A stretch of 64,000 nt of DNA. It comes from CAWFGS01 sp963815535 (GTDB lineage: Bacteria; Pseudomonadota; Alphaproteobacteria; Sphingomonadales; Sphingomonadaceae). How positions within the stretch are numbered: the stretch's first letter is position 1; every line of letters starts with the position of its first letter. The stretch covers positions 1 to 64,000 of the forward strand of contig CAWFGS010000002.1 in assembly GCA_963815535.1 (NCBI GenBank), given 5' to 3'. The notes below the pieces were generated by a model. The model searched no databases, had not been told where the DNA came from, and saw only the letters and a program-made list of their open reading frames with translations. Of this stretch, positions 51,357 to 60,820 are shown in pieces. The position numbers and the translations under genes were made by a program.

Positions 51357-53726
51357 ATGGTTAGAATCGGTAAACAGCGTGTTGAAGAGATTCTTGACGA
51401 CAAACTTGGAGATCGTAGATCGAAGACATTAGGAACACGCAGTATCATCAGTTGCATCGCTGTTTTTTGCGTAGCAACCATTCCATCAACTGTGACTGCA
51501 CAACCCGCTATGTCTAGCCAGCCAACAACTGAGCAAACCGACGATGCGATGATTGATGATCTGATCGAGAGAATGACACTCGAAGAGAAGGTCGGCCAGC
51601 TTAGCCTCTACCCCACCGGCTTTGAAATCCTTGACCCCAATCCGACTAATCCTGTCTTTAGGATGAAGCCGCCCGAAGCGCGGTTCGAAGATATACGAGC
51701 GGGATTGGTCACCGGTATCTTTAACGGGTTCGGTGCCGACTACATGATGACTATTCAGAAGATGGCGGTGGAAGAGAGCCGCCTTGGCATTCCGCTTATC
51801 ATCGGAGCGGATGTAATACATGGTTTCCGGACCATTTTCCCGGTGCCTTTGGCAGAAACCGCCAGCTGGAACCCAGACCTGGCCTATCGCACCTCGCGAG
51901 TGGCAGCAGAAGAAGCGACTGCCGCCGGCATCAACTGGAACTTCGCGCCGATGGTCGATCTGGGGCGCGATGCCAGATGGGGTCGGATCGTCGAGACTGC
52001 GGGCGAAGATGTGTATCTTTCGACACGGTTCTCGGTCGCGCGAACGAAAGGTTTTCAAGGCGATAACCTGCTCAGCGCCGACACGATGATCGCAACACCA
52101 AAGCACTTTGCGGGCTACGGCGCGGGCGAAGGCGGGTTGGATTACAATTCGGCGGAACTCTCGGAGCGCACCATGCGCGAACAGCATCTGCCGCAATTCA
52201 AGGCGGCTTTCGAGGCTGGAGCGCTATCCACTATGAGCGCCTTTCAGGATAATTCTGGCGTGCCGGCGACCGCGGACGGTTTTTTGCTGACTGATATCCT
52301 GCGTGGTGAATGGGGTTTCGAAGGTTTTGTCGTTTCCGATTTTAATTCGGATATCGAACTCATTGCGCACGGTTTCGCAGCCGACGAACGTGACGCTGCC
52401 AGACTGGCGTTCATGGCGGGAACGGACATGAGCATGAACTCGGGTATCTATATGGAGCACCTCCCTGATCTCGTCCGCTCGGGCGAAGTTCCGATAGCGC
52501 GCATCGACCAGTCGGTCCGACGCATCCTCAATGCAAAAAGTAAGCTGGGCCTTTTTGAAGACCCCTATCGCTACATCGATGCGAACCGGGAACAAACGGA
52601 AATGCGTGCGCCGGATCATTTGGCACTCGCTCGAGAGGCTGCGCGGGAATCCATCGTGATGCTGAAGAACGACGGTAGTCTGCTGCCCCTGTCGAAGGAC
52701 GTCGGAACCATAGCACTAATTGGACCCTTCGCTGGCGAACCCGGTAATCTGAACGGCGCGTGGTCTATCTTTGGTAAGAACGACGAGTCCGTTTCAGTTC
52801 ATACGGGCATTACCGCAGCGCTTGAAAACCGCTCCCGCCTTCTGATCGCCCGAGGGTCGGACTATGACGCACCCATTGGTAACGGATTGGCAAATGCAAT
52901 GGAGACCGCTGCGCAAGCTGATGTCGTGATCCTGATGCTTGGTGAGATCGAAGGGGGATCCGGCGAAGCTAAATCGAAAGCCTCGATTGCTCTTGCGCCA
53001 GCGCAGATCGCCTTGGCTCAAGCCATTGCGGAAACCGGCAAACCTACGATCATTATGCTGAAGACCGGCCGTCCGTTGGAGCTTCCCCAAGCCGTCCTGG
53101 ATGCGGACGCATTGCTCGTGACCTGGTTCCTAGGGTCGGAGGAAGGTAATGCCGTGGCGGACGTTATATTTGGCGACTTCTCACCTTCGGGACGTTTGCC
53201 AGTCAGCTTTCCGGTGCTTGGCGGACAGGAGCCTTATTACTACAACCACAAGCCAACAGGGCGCGCAGATACCCCGGACCGGCAGGATCGGTTCTCAGCC
53301 AAATACCTCGATACGGCTCACGAGGCACAGTTCCCATTCGGTCACGGCTTGACCTATGGACAAGCTGACTATGGAACTGTCCGCATCCGCAACTCGGAAA
53401 TGGCCTGGGATGGTTCGATCTCCATCGAAGCGCAGGTAACAAATTCCGGAAAGCGCGAAGCTGATGAAGTGGTGCAGCTTTATGTTCGCGACCGGGTGGC
53501 GAGCGTAACCCGGCCGGTCCGAGAGCTCAAACGGTTCGAAAAGATCACAATTGCTCCCGGCGAAACCCGGGCGGTATCGTTCACCTTGACCAGGGACGAC
53601 CTGTTGTTTGTTGGGCGCGACAATAGCTGGCAGGTCGAACCCGGAGATTTCGATGTTTGGATAGCGCCGTCTGCGATCGCCGGCGAGAAGGCGCGATTCA
53701 CATTGCTACCGCCCGAAGGAAAGTGA
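51357..53726 (+). CDS. bglX: GH3 periplasmic beta-glucosidase (BglX-type), 789 aa
   Basis: A long basic N-region precedes the signal helix (IISCIAVFCVATIPSTVTA-QP), so the enzyme is periplasmic. The GH3 catalytic domain begins MIDDLIERMTLEEKVGQLSLYP; IGADVIHGFRTIFPVPLAETASWNP, TPKHFAGYG and the nucleophile Asp in GFVVSDFNSD are BglX-like. The second alpha/beta domain and the C-terminal fibronectin III-like domain (VTNSGKREADEVVQLYVRD) follow. It cleaves beta-linked oligosaccharides taken up by the TonB receptor, before transport through the inner membrane. It is controlled from the shared sulfatase promoter region. Confidence 0.92.
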   Translation: MVRIGKQRVEEILDDKLGDRRSKTLGTRSIISCIAVFCVATIPSTVTAQPAMSSQPTTEQTDDAMIDDLIERMTLEEKVGQLSLYPTGFEILDPNPTNPVFRMKPPEARFEDIRAGLVTGIFNGFGADYMMTIQKMAVEESRLGIPLIIGADVIHGFRTIFPVPLAETASWNPDLAYRTSRVAAEEATAAGINWNFAPMVDLGRDARWGRIVETAGEDVYLSTRFSVARTKGFQGDNLLSADTMIATPKHFAGYGAGEGGLDYNSAELSERTMREQHLPQFKAAFEAGALSTMSAFQDNSGVPATADGFLLTDILRGEWGFEGFVVSDFNSDIELIAHGFAADERDAARLAFMAGTDMSMNSGIYMEHLPDLVRSGEVPIARIDQSVRRILNAKSKLGLFEDPYRYIDANREQTEMRAPDHLALAREAARESIVMLKNDGSLLPLSKDVGTIALIGPFAGEPGNLNGAWSIFGKNDESVSVHTGITAALENRSRLLIARGSDYDAPIGNGLANAMETAAQADVVILMLGEIEGGSGEAKSKASIALAPAQIALAQAIAETGKPTIIMLKTGRPLELPQAVLDADALLVTWFLGSEEGNAVADVIFGDFSPSGRLPVSFPVLGGQEPYYYNHKPTGRADTPDRQDRFSAKYLDTAHEAQFPFGHGLTYGQADYGTVRIRNSEMAWDGSISIEAQVTNSGKREADEVVQLYVRDRVASVTRPVRELKRFEKITIAPGETRAVSFTLTRDDLLFVGRDNSWQVEPGDFDVWIAPSAIAGEKARFTLLPPEGK

Positions 53727-53842
53727 GCGGTCCGCCAATTGCATATATATCGACCCACACAGTTTATGGTGCTGGTAGCCGATATAGATAGTCAACCGCT
53801 GCCCAAACTGGGCCATCGATCATATCGTGAGGGAAGCTTAGT

Positions 53843-55150
53843 TTGGCACTAGCACCACAAGCGCCGACAGGCATGGATGCGGAACCGGTGCAGGATGCCG
53901 GAACAAAGATCGACGCGCCCGGCCTGCAATTCTTCGTCTTCGGTTTGTTCTTCATCTTCGGCGGAATCACCAGCCTGAATGACGTGATAATTCCAAAACT
54001 GAAGGAACTGTTCACCCTCAACTTCACTCAGGCGATGCTGGTGCAGTTCTGCTTCTTCGCGGCCTATTTCGTGATCGGCATTCCCGGTGCGAAATTAGTC
54101 AAGAAGATCGGTTATTTGCGCGGAGCGGTGGCCGGTTTGTTGCTCATGATGATAGGCTGCCTCCTGTTTATTCCCGCGAGCCAGACCGCGACGTATGGCC
54201 TGTTCCTGTTCGCTTTGTTCGTGCTGGCCAGCGGTGTGGTCATTGTGCAGGTCGTCGCCAATCCACTGATCAGTGTGCTCGGTCCCGCTCGGACGACGCA
54301 TAGCCGCCTGACCTTCGCACAGGCGTTCAATTCGTTGGGCACTACCGTGTTTCCGATCGCAGGCTCGGTGCTGATCCTGGGTAGCCTTGCGACGATGTCT
54401 GCGGACCAGCTTTCCGGCGCGGAACTCGACGCCTATCGCACTGCAGAGAGCCAAGCAATCGTGAATGGTTATGTGGGTATTGCTATTGCATTGGCTATCG
54501 TGGGGGCAGTGGTCTGGGCGTTCCGCAACCGCCTTCAGGGTGAACGGCACGAAGCAAGTCAAGGGCTGGGCGGGTTCGATCTATTGAGACGCCCCCGTTT
54601 CGGCTACGGGGCGCTGTGCATCTTTTTGTATGTCGGCGCGGAAGTCGCCATCGGCTCCATCATCGTGAACTACTTGGTCGAGACCGGCATGACGGGTGCG
54701 GAGGGCATGCTGCTGACCGAGCGAGAAGCTGGTAGCCTTATTGGCCTCTACTGGGGAGGTGCGCTAATCGGCAGGTTCGTTGGCTCGGGATTGATGAGGT
54801 TGATCAGCCCCGGCAAGCTTCTGGCCTTCGTTAGTTGCGGAGCCATTGCGCTTATCCTCCTATCAGCGAACACCACGGGTAATCTGTCAGGATATTCGTT
54901 GCTTGCCATCGGACTAATGAATGCAATCATGTTCCCGACGATCTTCAGCCTCGCCTGTGAGCGGTTGGGATCCAGGGCTGCGGACGGATCAGGCATCATC
55001 AACGTTGCCATTTGCGGCGGTGCTATTGTGCCGCTTTTTGTAGGAATGTTAGCTGATGCCACTAGCAGCCTCGCGATTGCCTTGACCATCCCGGCGCTAT
55101 GCTACGCAACCATTGCGGTATTTGGCATATATGCGCGCAAGCCTGCCTGA
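53843..55150 (+). CDS. FucP-like sugar MFS transporter, 435 aa
   Basis: Twelve membrane helices begin with LQFFVFGLFFIFGGITSLNDVIIPKLKELFTLNFTQAMLVQFCFF, the signature of the fucose/glucose-galactose:H+ symporter branch. VVANPLISVLGPARTTHSRLTFAQAFNSLGTTVFPIAG is a second family motif. It brings monosaccharides released by the GH3 enzymes into the cytoplasm. The frame begins with TTG at 53843, which has GGGAAG 6 bp upstream; an ATG ten codons on (53873) is the alternative. It follows bglX by 116 bp on the same strand. Confidence 0.9.
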   Translation: MALAPQAPTGMDAEPVQDAGTKIDAPGLQFFVFGLFFIFGGITSLNDVIIPKLKELFTLNFTQAMLVQFCFFAAYFVIGIPGAKLVKKIGYLRGAVAGLLLMMIGCLLFIPASQTATYGLFLFALFVLASGVVIVQVVANPLISVLGPARTTHSRLTFAQAFNSLGTTVFPIAGSVLILGSLATMSADQLSGAELDAYRTAESQAIVNGYVGIAIALAIVGAVVWAFRNRLQGERHEASQGLGGFDLLRRPRFGYGALCIFLYVGAEVAIGSIIVNYLVETGMTGAEGMLLTEREAGSLIGLYWGGALIGRFVGSGLMRLISPGKLLAFVSCGAIALILLSANTTGNLSGYSLLAIGLMNAIMFPTIFSLACERLGSRAADGSGIINVAICGGAIVPLFVGMLADATSSLAIALTIPALCYATIAVFGIYARKPA

Positions 55151-55431
55151 AATATCAAGAGCAAGTTAAAAGACTGGAGTAAGGAACTTTGAGAAAATCT
55201 GACAGCTTCTAAAAGCTTACTGTTGGTCTGAACTATCATAATTCTGGGTCGCGTGCCTGGAGTCCGCCAAGCATCGAAGTCCGCCCAGTTTCCCCTGCAG
55301 GCTCATTTGGCATCGTAGCTATTTGGAAAGCAACACCATGAGTTGCGTCCGCTCGCTTGCTATCGTCGCATCGCCGTTGCGGGCTCCCTCGATCTCATCG
55401 GCTGTGGAGGGCAAGCTCTGGCAACAATGAG

Positions 55432-56370
55432 TCAAGGTCTACCGGACTGCCAATCGTAGCCACTTCCGAAGTCCTTCACCAGACGGTTCACTAAGGCGCG
55501 GACACGCGCTGTTGAAGCCTTGCCCGGCGGCATCACCGCATGAAGTGCGATGGGTGAAAGCGACACTCCGTCAAGAATGGGGACCAACTCTCCGGTAGCA
55601 AGGGCGTCGCAAGCGATGAAATGGGGAAGGATGAGAATGCCTAGATCCGCTTTGGCGGCGGCAAGTAGCATATCGCCATTGTCAGCGCGCACATGCCCTT
55701 GAACGCTCACCGAATGAACTTTGCCATCCACCTTGAACTTCCATTGATCCGACGATCCAGCATTCGCATAGAGCAGTGCGTGATGTCGCGTTAGCTCGCC
55801 AACTTCGAAAGGGGCACCGTGCTGTGCAAGATATCCCGGGCTGGCGAACACCCCGCTACTGATGTCGCATATGCGCCGGGCTATCAGAGATGAATCTGCG
55901 AGATTGCCAATACGCACACCGATATCGAAACCACCGGCGATCAAATCGCTGAGACGGTCCTCGAATACGATATCTAGCTCCGTCTCGGGGTGATCGGCTG
56001 CGAAGCTCGCTAGGACTGGAGCGAGGTAGCGCGTTCCGAACGACAGTGGGGCTGCGATGCGGATCGGACCCGCCACGCTTTCGACGGATGATTTGACGTT
56101 CTCGCGGGCGCTTTCGAACAAGGCCACCGCTTGGCTTGCCTCGTCTCGATACGCTTGGCCGACTTCGGTAAGTTCCGCTCCGCGCGGGCCGCGGGTCACC
56201 AGCCGAGCATCGAGCGTTCGTTCCAAGGCCGCAAGCCTGCGACTGACTATGGATTTGGAAAGATCCAGTCTGGCGGCAGCCTTCGACAGGCTTCCGGTCT
56301 GCGCGATCGTTAGGAATACCTCCACGTCGGGCAGTGATACTTGTGAGTGTCGCATATTCTGCAACTCCAT
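55432..56370 (-). CDS. LysR-family regulator, 312 aa
   Basis: The winged helix is LPDVEVFLTIAQTGSLSKAAARLDLSKSIVSRRLAALERTLDARLVTRGPRGAELTEVG. The effector domain (about 95-300) begins with GPIRIAAPLSFGTRYLAPVLASFAADHPETELDIVF, characteristic of the CrgA/DsdC-like branch that responds to aromatic or redox-active compounds. It is divergent from the pirin-azoreductase-YceI unit with 74 bp between, and is the probable activator or repressor of it. Met codons at 56370 and 56355 are both possible starts. Confidence 0.88.
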   Translation of the reverse strand: MELQNMRHSQVSLPDVEVFLTIAQTGSLSKAAARLDLSKSIVSRRLAALERTLDARLVTRGPRGAELTEVGQAYRDEASQAVALFESARENVKSSVESVAGPIRIAAPLSFGTRYLAPVLASFAADHPETELDIVFEDRLSDLIAGGFDIGVRIGNLADSSLIARRICDISSGVFASPGYLAQHGAPFEVGELTRHHALLYANAGSSDQWKFKVDGKVHSVSVQGHVRADNGDMLLAAAKADLGILILPHFIACDALATGELVPILDGVSLSPIALHAVMPPGKASTARVRALVNRLVKDFGSGYDWQSGRP

Positions 56371-56444
56371 ATTGACAGTAGGGTGCCTACCGCAACTTCG
56401 GTCGGACGCCTAGTTCGGTTCGCAAGATAAAGAAAGGACGTATC

Positions 56445-57323
56445 ATGGCTTTTGCGACTACCGAAACAGGCGCCCGCACGATCATCCGCCGGACCACGGG
56501 AATAGTGACCAGTGACGGTGCTGGTGTCACTCTGATGCGATTGATCGGGACGCCGGATCTACCCGACTTCGACCCATTCCTCATGCTCGACGCGTTCGGG
56601 TCCGATGATCCGGACGGTTACATCGCTGGTTTCCCCGACCATCCACACAGGGGGTTCGAGACCGTGACCTATATGCTGGCAGGCAGGATGCGTCACCGCG
56701 ACAGTCGCGGAAACGAGGGCCTTTTGGAAGCGGGATCGCTCCAATGGATGACCGCCGCGAGCGGGTTGGTGCATTCAGAAATGCCGGAGCAAACCGAGGG
56801 TCTGATGAGCGGCTTCCAGCTATGGATTAACCTGCCGGCCGCCGACAAGATGAAGACGCCGCGCTATCAGGACATGACTCCTGGCTTGCTGCCTATCGTC
56901 GAAGATGACGGTATTAGTATGAAAGTATTGGCGGGCCAATACCGGGATGTGTCCAGTCCGGTCGAAACCGGGGCGACCGAGCCTTTGTATCTCGATGTCA
57001 CAATTAAGAAGAAGACCTCGTTCACCCTGGATTTGCCCCAAGGACATGCGGCTTTTCTCTATTGTCATGGTGGCGCACTTGAAGTCGACGGTCCTCATGG
57101 TGAGCAAGCCGAACCCCTGGCCAATGGCGAGATCGGCCTCCTTTCCAATGGGTCGAGCCTCAGCGTCACTGCAACCCAAGAACCTGCCCGCTTCCTGCTG
57201 GTGGTCGCCAAACCTCTTAACGAGCCGGTCGCGCGACGCGGTCCGTTCGTGATGAACACGCAGGTGGAACTGGAACAGGCGTTCGCCGACTACCGCTCGG
57301 GCAAGCTGAGTGCGGCCGCATGA
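56445..57323 (+). CDS. Pirin-family protein, 292 aa
   Basis: Pirins are two-domain cupins binding one metal; some are quercetin dioxygenases, others redox sensors. The N-terminal cupin has DHPHRGFETVTYMLAGRMRHRDSRGNEG and QWMTAASGLVHSEMPE, which supply the His-His-His-Glu ligands. The C-terminal cupin (about 165-285) lacks metal ligands, as usual. ATG 56445 follows AAAGGA. It is the first gene of a unit with azoR and a YceI protein, under a divergent LysR, so a role in the response to quinones or electrophiles is likely. Confidence 0.92.
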   Translation: MAFATTETGARTIIRRTTGIVTSDGAGVTLMRLIGTPDLPDFDPFLMLDAFGSDDPDGYIAGFPDHPHRGFETVTYMLAGRMRHRDSRGNEGLLEAGSLQWMTAASGLVHSEMPEQTEGLMSGFQLWINLPAADKMKTPRYQDMTPGLLPIVEDDGISMKVLAGQYRDVSSPVETGATEPLYLDVTIKKKTSFTLDLPQGHAAFLYCHGGALEVDGPHGEQAEPLANGEIGLLSNGSSLSVTATQEPARFLLVVAKPLNEPVARRGPFVMNTQVELEQAFADYRSGKLSAAA

Positions 57324-57394
57324 GAAACTTGCTCGGCCTTTTCAGATCGACCGATCGAGCAACTCACATCAAAACACACGAAGGAACAAAACAG

Positions 57395-58027
57395 ATGACC
57401 TCTCTCCTGCTACTCAACTCAAGTGCGTCCGGAGACCAATCGGTATCGGCGACGCTGACCCGCCACTTCGTGGATCGTCTCCGCGAGAGCGATGGAACCA
57501 TCGAAGTGCGTGAACGTGATCTTGGAAACAATCCGATCCCGCACCTCGATCCACAGCGCCTGCCGGGCCTTGGCGGCAAGGAGGATACCAACGAAGCGCG
57601 CGAGACCCATACGACATCGAACAACCTCATCGCGGAGCTCAAGAAGGCGGACATCCTGGTCATCGGCGCACCGATGTATAATTTTGGCATTACCTCGACT
57701 TTAAAGGTGTGGTTCGATCACGTTCTGCGGGCTGGTATTACCTTCGGTTACACCGAAGATGGACCGCAAGGCTATGTCACAGGGAAGCGCGCGATCATCG
57801 TTGAAAGTCGAGGCGGTTTCTATTCGGAAGGGCCAGGCGCGGGAATGGATGCGCAGGAGCCCCATCTTCGCGCCATGCTGGGTCTGATCGGCATTACCGA
57901 TGTGACCTTCGTCCATGCCGAACGCCTAGCGGTTGGCCCCGAAGTTCGGGAAGCTTCCATCGAACAGGCCAAAGCCGAGCTCGATTTGCTGGCCGAAGAC
58001 GTTGGCGCCCAAACCATCGCGGCCTGA
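57395..58027 (+). CDS. azoR: FMN-dependent NADH-azoreductase, 210 aa
   Basis: This flavodoxin-fold enzyme reduces quinones and azo compounds with NADH. Motifs are LLLLNSSASGDQSVSATLTRHF at the N-terminus for the FMN phosphate, GAPMYNFGITSTLKVWFDHVLRAG for the flavin, and VESRGGFYSEGPG. The length matches AzoR (about 200). ATG 57395 has AAGGA about 10 bp upstream; the frame extends back to 57320, overlapping the pirin gene, but without family sequence. It lies 71 bp after pirin and 80 bp before the YceI gene on the same strand. Confidence 0.93.
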   Translation: MTSLLLLNSSASGDQSVSATLTRHFVDRLRESDGTIEVRERDLGNNPIPHLDPQRLPGLGGKEDTNEARETHTTSNNLIAELKKADILVIGAPMYNFGITSTLKVWFDHVLRAGITFGYTEDGPQGYVTGKRAIIVESRGGFYSEGPGAGMDAQEPHLRAMLGLIGITDVTFVHAERLAVGPEVREASIEQAKAELDLLAEDVGAQTIAA

Positions 58028-58107
58028 AGGAGCACCGTTACAGCTAAATTGCACTGACGCGCGACGTCTTTGCCATCATTTTCACCAAACGTTCAAAGGA
58101 CCGATCC

Positions 58108-58749
58108 ATGTCATTCACTAGAAAACATCTCTCCCTCGTAGCCGCAACCGCGATCTTTGGCTCGGCCTTCGGTCTCGCCGCTCAGGAAACTTCTTCACCA
58201 ACCGGCAACGCCGTTTCTACTACGATGAACCTTCCTAGAAGCGGATCATATGAGATCGAGCCAACCCACTCGCGATTGAACTGGGCGACCTCGCATTTCG
58301 GCTATTCGACCTACACTGGCGGCTTCGATAAGGCCGACGCCCAATTGACATTGGACTCAGCCAACCCGGAGAATAGCAAGTTGGTCATGACGATCGACGT
58401 CAGCAGCGTGGATTCCAATTCCGAAGCGCTGGATGAACACCTTCTGTCAGCGGACTTCTTCGATGCGACGCTGTATCCGACCGCTCTGTTCCGTTCGACA
58501 AAAGTCATCCATACCAGTCCCGCTACCGCGACTATCGAGGGCAGCTTGACCCTGCATGGCGTTACACGAATCGTATCCTTCGATGTGCAGTTCAACAAAG
58601 CCGACGTGAACCCGGTGAGCAAGACATACACGGTGGGCTTTACCGCAACCGGCATCGTTAAGCGCACGGATTTCGGCATCGACACTTACGCGCCAGCCAT
58701 CGGTGACGACGTGGCCCTAACGTTCAACGGCGAGTTCGTTCCAGCCTGA
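58108..58749 (+). CDS. YceI-family periplasmic protein, 213 aa
   Basis: A signal peptide (SLVAATAIFGSAFGLAA-QE) sends it to the periplasm. The lipocalin-like YceI fold shows GSYEIEPTHSRLNWATSHFGYSTYTGGFDKADAQLTLD, then SEALDEHLLSADFFDATLYPTALFRSTKV and GSLTLHGVTRIVSFDVQF. Members bind a long isoprenoid such as a quinone. This fits the neighbouring azoreductase and pirin. AAGGA lies about 8 bp before the ATG. Confidence 0.92.
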   Translation: MSFTRKHLSLVAATAIFGSAFGLAAQETSSPTGNAVSTTMNLPRSGSYEIEPTHSRLNWATSHFGYSTYTGGFDKADAQLTLDSANPENSKLVMTIDVSSVDSNSEALDEHLLSADFFDATLYPTALFRSTKVIHTSPATATIEGSLTLHGVTRIVSFDVQFNKADVNPVSKTYTVGFTATGIVKRTDFGIDTYAPAIGDDVALTFNGEFVPA

Positions 58750-58796
58750 GGTCTGGCGTGTCGCGCTTAATCAGAAACGATGTAAGGACGCCTCGG

Positions 58797-58934
58797 ATGC
58801 GAGACCATTCTGACGCATTCAAAGCGATGCTGATCGGTTTCACCGTCACCACGCTTTTCCTGTTGGCGCAGTTCGTAATCGCGCCAGCCGAAGCCGAAAC
58901 ATCATATGCCAGTGCGCAACTGGATAGGCGGTGA
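58797..58934 (+). CDS. Small membrane or exported peptide, 45 aa
   Basis: An ATG at 58797, 8 bp after AAGGA, opens 45 codons ending in TGA. One hydrophobic helix is present (MLIGFTVTTLFLLAQFVIA) followed by a short polar tail (APAEAETSYASAQLDRR). It could be a one-span membrane protein or a peptide with a cleavable signal. It lies 47 bp after the YceI gene and is probably the last gene of that unit. No family is recognised. Confidence 0.45.
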   Translation: MRDHSDAFKAMLIGFTVTTLFLLAQFVIAPAEAETSYASAQLDRR

Positions 58935-59198
58935 GCAGTTGTTTCTAATATTAGGATCTTTAGCCAGAATCGCGATGCCTAGATTGGGCGTCGCCATCCG
59001 GCTTTCCGCCTCAGGACATCCATCCGTTCTGTGCGGCTATTCAAAGCCCCATCGATCGCGTCGCGATCCCACCAATGACCCGCAACTATCGGGTCTAACG
59101 GCTTGCGTATCTGTTTCAAACCAACCACGGGGTAATGGACAGTCAGCACGTTGGCCGCTTCGTTGAACAGTAGAGCATCAAATCATAGGCGTGGACGT

Positions 59199-60122
59199 CT
59201 ACTGATCTTCGATCATTGCCCCCAATTGTTCTGCAACCAGAGTAGCATCGAACGCTAGTATCTCACGACGGGTATTGCCGGCAACGCCTGCATAGAACGG
59301 CCAGGCCGCTTCCAGCGCGAACACCACTTCATCCCGATCGCCGGATGACAGGACGTTGTCGGTGATGCGCTCGGCGACGAGATCGCGCAGTGCGATAAGG
59401 TATCGACGCTGTTCGGAGATCTCCGATATATCGATGGGCGCGGGTCCATGCCCTTGATACAGTTGGGCCGTAGCGTAGAGCGCTTCCATTTCGGAAAGCT
59501 GTGATAGCCAGTTCTCGAGGCTTTCAAAGGGAACCGCCGGCACGCCGACATTGATAAGGTCTCCGACGAAGACCCGACCAGCGTTCTCGATTTCGATCAA
59601 GAGTGTGCTTTCCGCCTCGGACGGCCCAAACTCGCGCAGGGCGACCGCAGTCCCGTCAATAGCGAAGCGCTCGCCTGCTGCAACGACAGTCGCTTTCCGT
59701 AAGGATCCGTCAAGCGCCGATTGGGAGGCGAAGCGTTCGCCGTGTCGCTCGGCGCGCGCGGCATTGTAACCCTTGCTGTCTTCCCGGATCGAACGCAGAG
59801 TGACAGCTGTCGTGTAGATGCTGGCATTGGGGAACGCCTCGGTCCAGACGGGCAGCCCACCGTAATGATCGGTGTGGGGATGGGTCACGAAAATGGCGAT
59901 TACCGGCTTGTTCGTCCTGGCCCGCAGATGAAGGAGGGCGCGTTCTGCTTCCGGCAGTATGCGTTGCGCATCGATCAGTATGACACCGTTATCGGTCTCG
60001 AACCAATGGCTGTTCACCGCGTCCACATCGTTAACCTGGCTGGCGTAGCTATGGACCTCACCAGCCAGCGCGGCTCCTGGTAGCGTAAAAGCGAGCAAGG
60101 CACCCAAGGTGGTTTTGATCAT
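59199..60122 (-). CDS. Secreted metallo-beta-lactamase-fold hydrolase, 307 aa
   Basis: A signal peptide ends at AALA-GEVHS. The zinc motif is THPHTDHYGG (about 80-89); GDLINVG supplies the later Asp ligand and GHGP the last His. The fold is that of SoxH/quinoprotein-relay-type hydrolases rather than true beta-lactamases. The substrate is unknown. The gene starts 3 bp after the stop of the BdcR-like regulator gene, so the two form an operon, and this protein probably belongs to the same regulon as the divergent SDR gene. Confidence 0.88.
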   Translation of the reverse strand: MIKTTLGALLAFTLPGAALAGEVHSYASQVNDVDAVNSHWFETDNGVILIDAQRILPEAERALLHLRARTNKPVIAIFVTHPHTDHYGGLPVWTEAFPNASIYTTAVTLRSIREDSKGYNAARAERHGERFASQSALDGSLRKATVVAAGERFAIDGTAVALREFGPSEAESTLLIEIENAGRVFVGDLINVGVPAVPFESLENWLSQLSEMEALYATAQLYQGHGPAPIDISEISEQRRYLIALRDLVAERITDNVLSSGDRDEVVFALEAAWPFYAGVAGNTRREILAFDATLVAEQLGAMIEDQ

Positions 60123-60125
60123 GGT

Positions 60126-60746
60126 TCAATCCTTTCTCGTATCGAGAGCGCGGTTCTTCTTAAGCAGATCGTCGAGGCCATTTGCGGCAATATGAGAGAA
60201 CTTTACTAGCTGTTCGCCGGTCATGCCTGCGCGGGCACTGGACGAGAGACCTGCGAGAGCTATCATCACCAGTGCTGCTATCTCGGCACCATGGCCGGCG
60301 TGTTCGGCTTCGACATATTCGGAAATGAATGTCTCGGTCGCCGCCCGCTTATCGGCGCAGATGGCACGGGCGCCTTCGTCATGCGTGCCCTGCGCCCCTT
60401 CCATGATCAGACAACCGGCGCTTCCATCATTACGGCTATAAAGTTCGGCAGCTGTCACGAGCATCGAGCGCAGACCGGACGACACATCGTCGGCATTTTC
60501 GAAAGCTACAGCGATGAAGGCCCCGTCGCCTCCGGCATACCGATCCGTCACTGCTTCGAAGATACCGAGCTTATTTCCGAATGCGGCGTAGAGGCTCGGC
60601 TGTTCGATCCCGATCTCCTTGGCGAGGAGAACGACGCCGACATTGTCATAGCCGTGACTGTGGAACAGGCCCTGGGCGACCTCGACCGCTGCTTCCGGGT
60701 CGAACTTTCTGGGGCGACCACGCTTCGGAACGCTTTCTTTAGACAT
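60126..60746 (-). CDS. bdcR: BdcR-like TetR regulator, 206 aa
   Basis: The TetR domain is GRPRKFDPEAAVEVAQGLFHSHGYDNVGVVLLAKEIGIEQPSLYAAFGNKLGIFEAVTDRY (about 10-68). The segment GCLIMEGAQGTHDEGARAI resembles E. coli BdcR, which represses the neighbouring bdcA. ATG 60746 is preferred; the frame extends 7 codons further. It is divergent from the BdcA-like gene across 74 bp containing a strong inverted repeat, and is followed by the metallo-hydrolase gene. Orthology is judged from memory of the E. coli sequences. Confidence 0.82.
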   Translation of the reverse strand: MSKESVPKRGRPRKFDPEAAVEVAQGLFHSHGYDNVGVVLLAKEIGIEQPSLYAAFGNKLGIFEAVTDRYAGGDGAFIAVAFENADDVSSGLRSMLVTAAELYSRNDGSAGCLIMEGAQGTHDEGARAICADKRAATETFISEYVEAEHAGHGAEIAALVMIALAGLSSSARAGMTGEQLVKFSHIAANGLDDLLKKNRALDTRKD

Positions 60747-60747
60747 A

Positions 60748-60791
60748 TCTACAAAAATACCTTGCAACCAAGTTTCAGCTATTTATGTAGA
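60748..60791. promoter_or_regulatory. Inverted repeat between bdcR- and bdcA-like genes
   Basis: TCTACAAAAATA (60748-60759) and TATTTATGTAGA (60780-60791) pair with one mismatch in 12, separated by 20 bp. The left arm starts 2 bp upstream of the regulator's start codon. It is the probable operator for autorepression and control of the SDR gene. Confidence 0.65.
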
Positions 60792-60820
60792 GGTCACTTG
60801 AAAAATAGCAAGGATCGATT

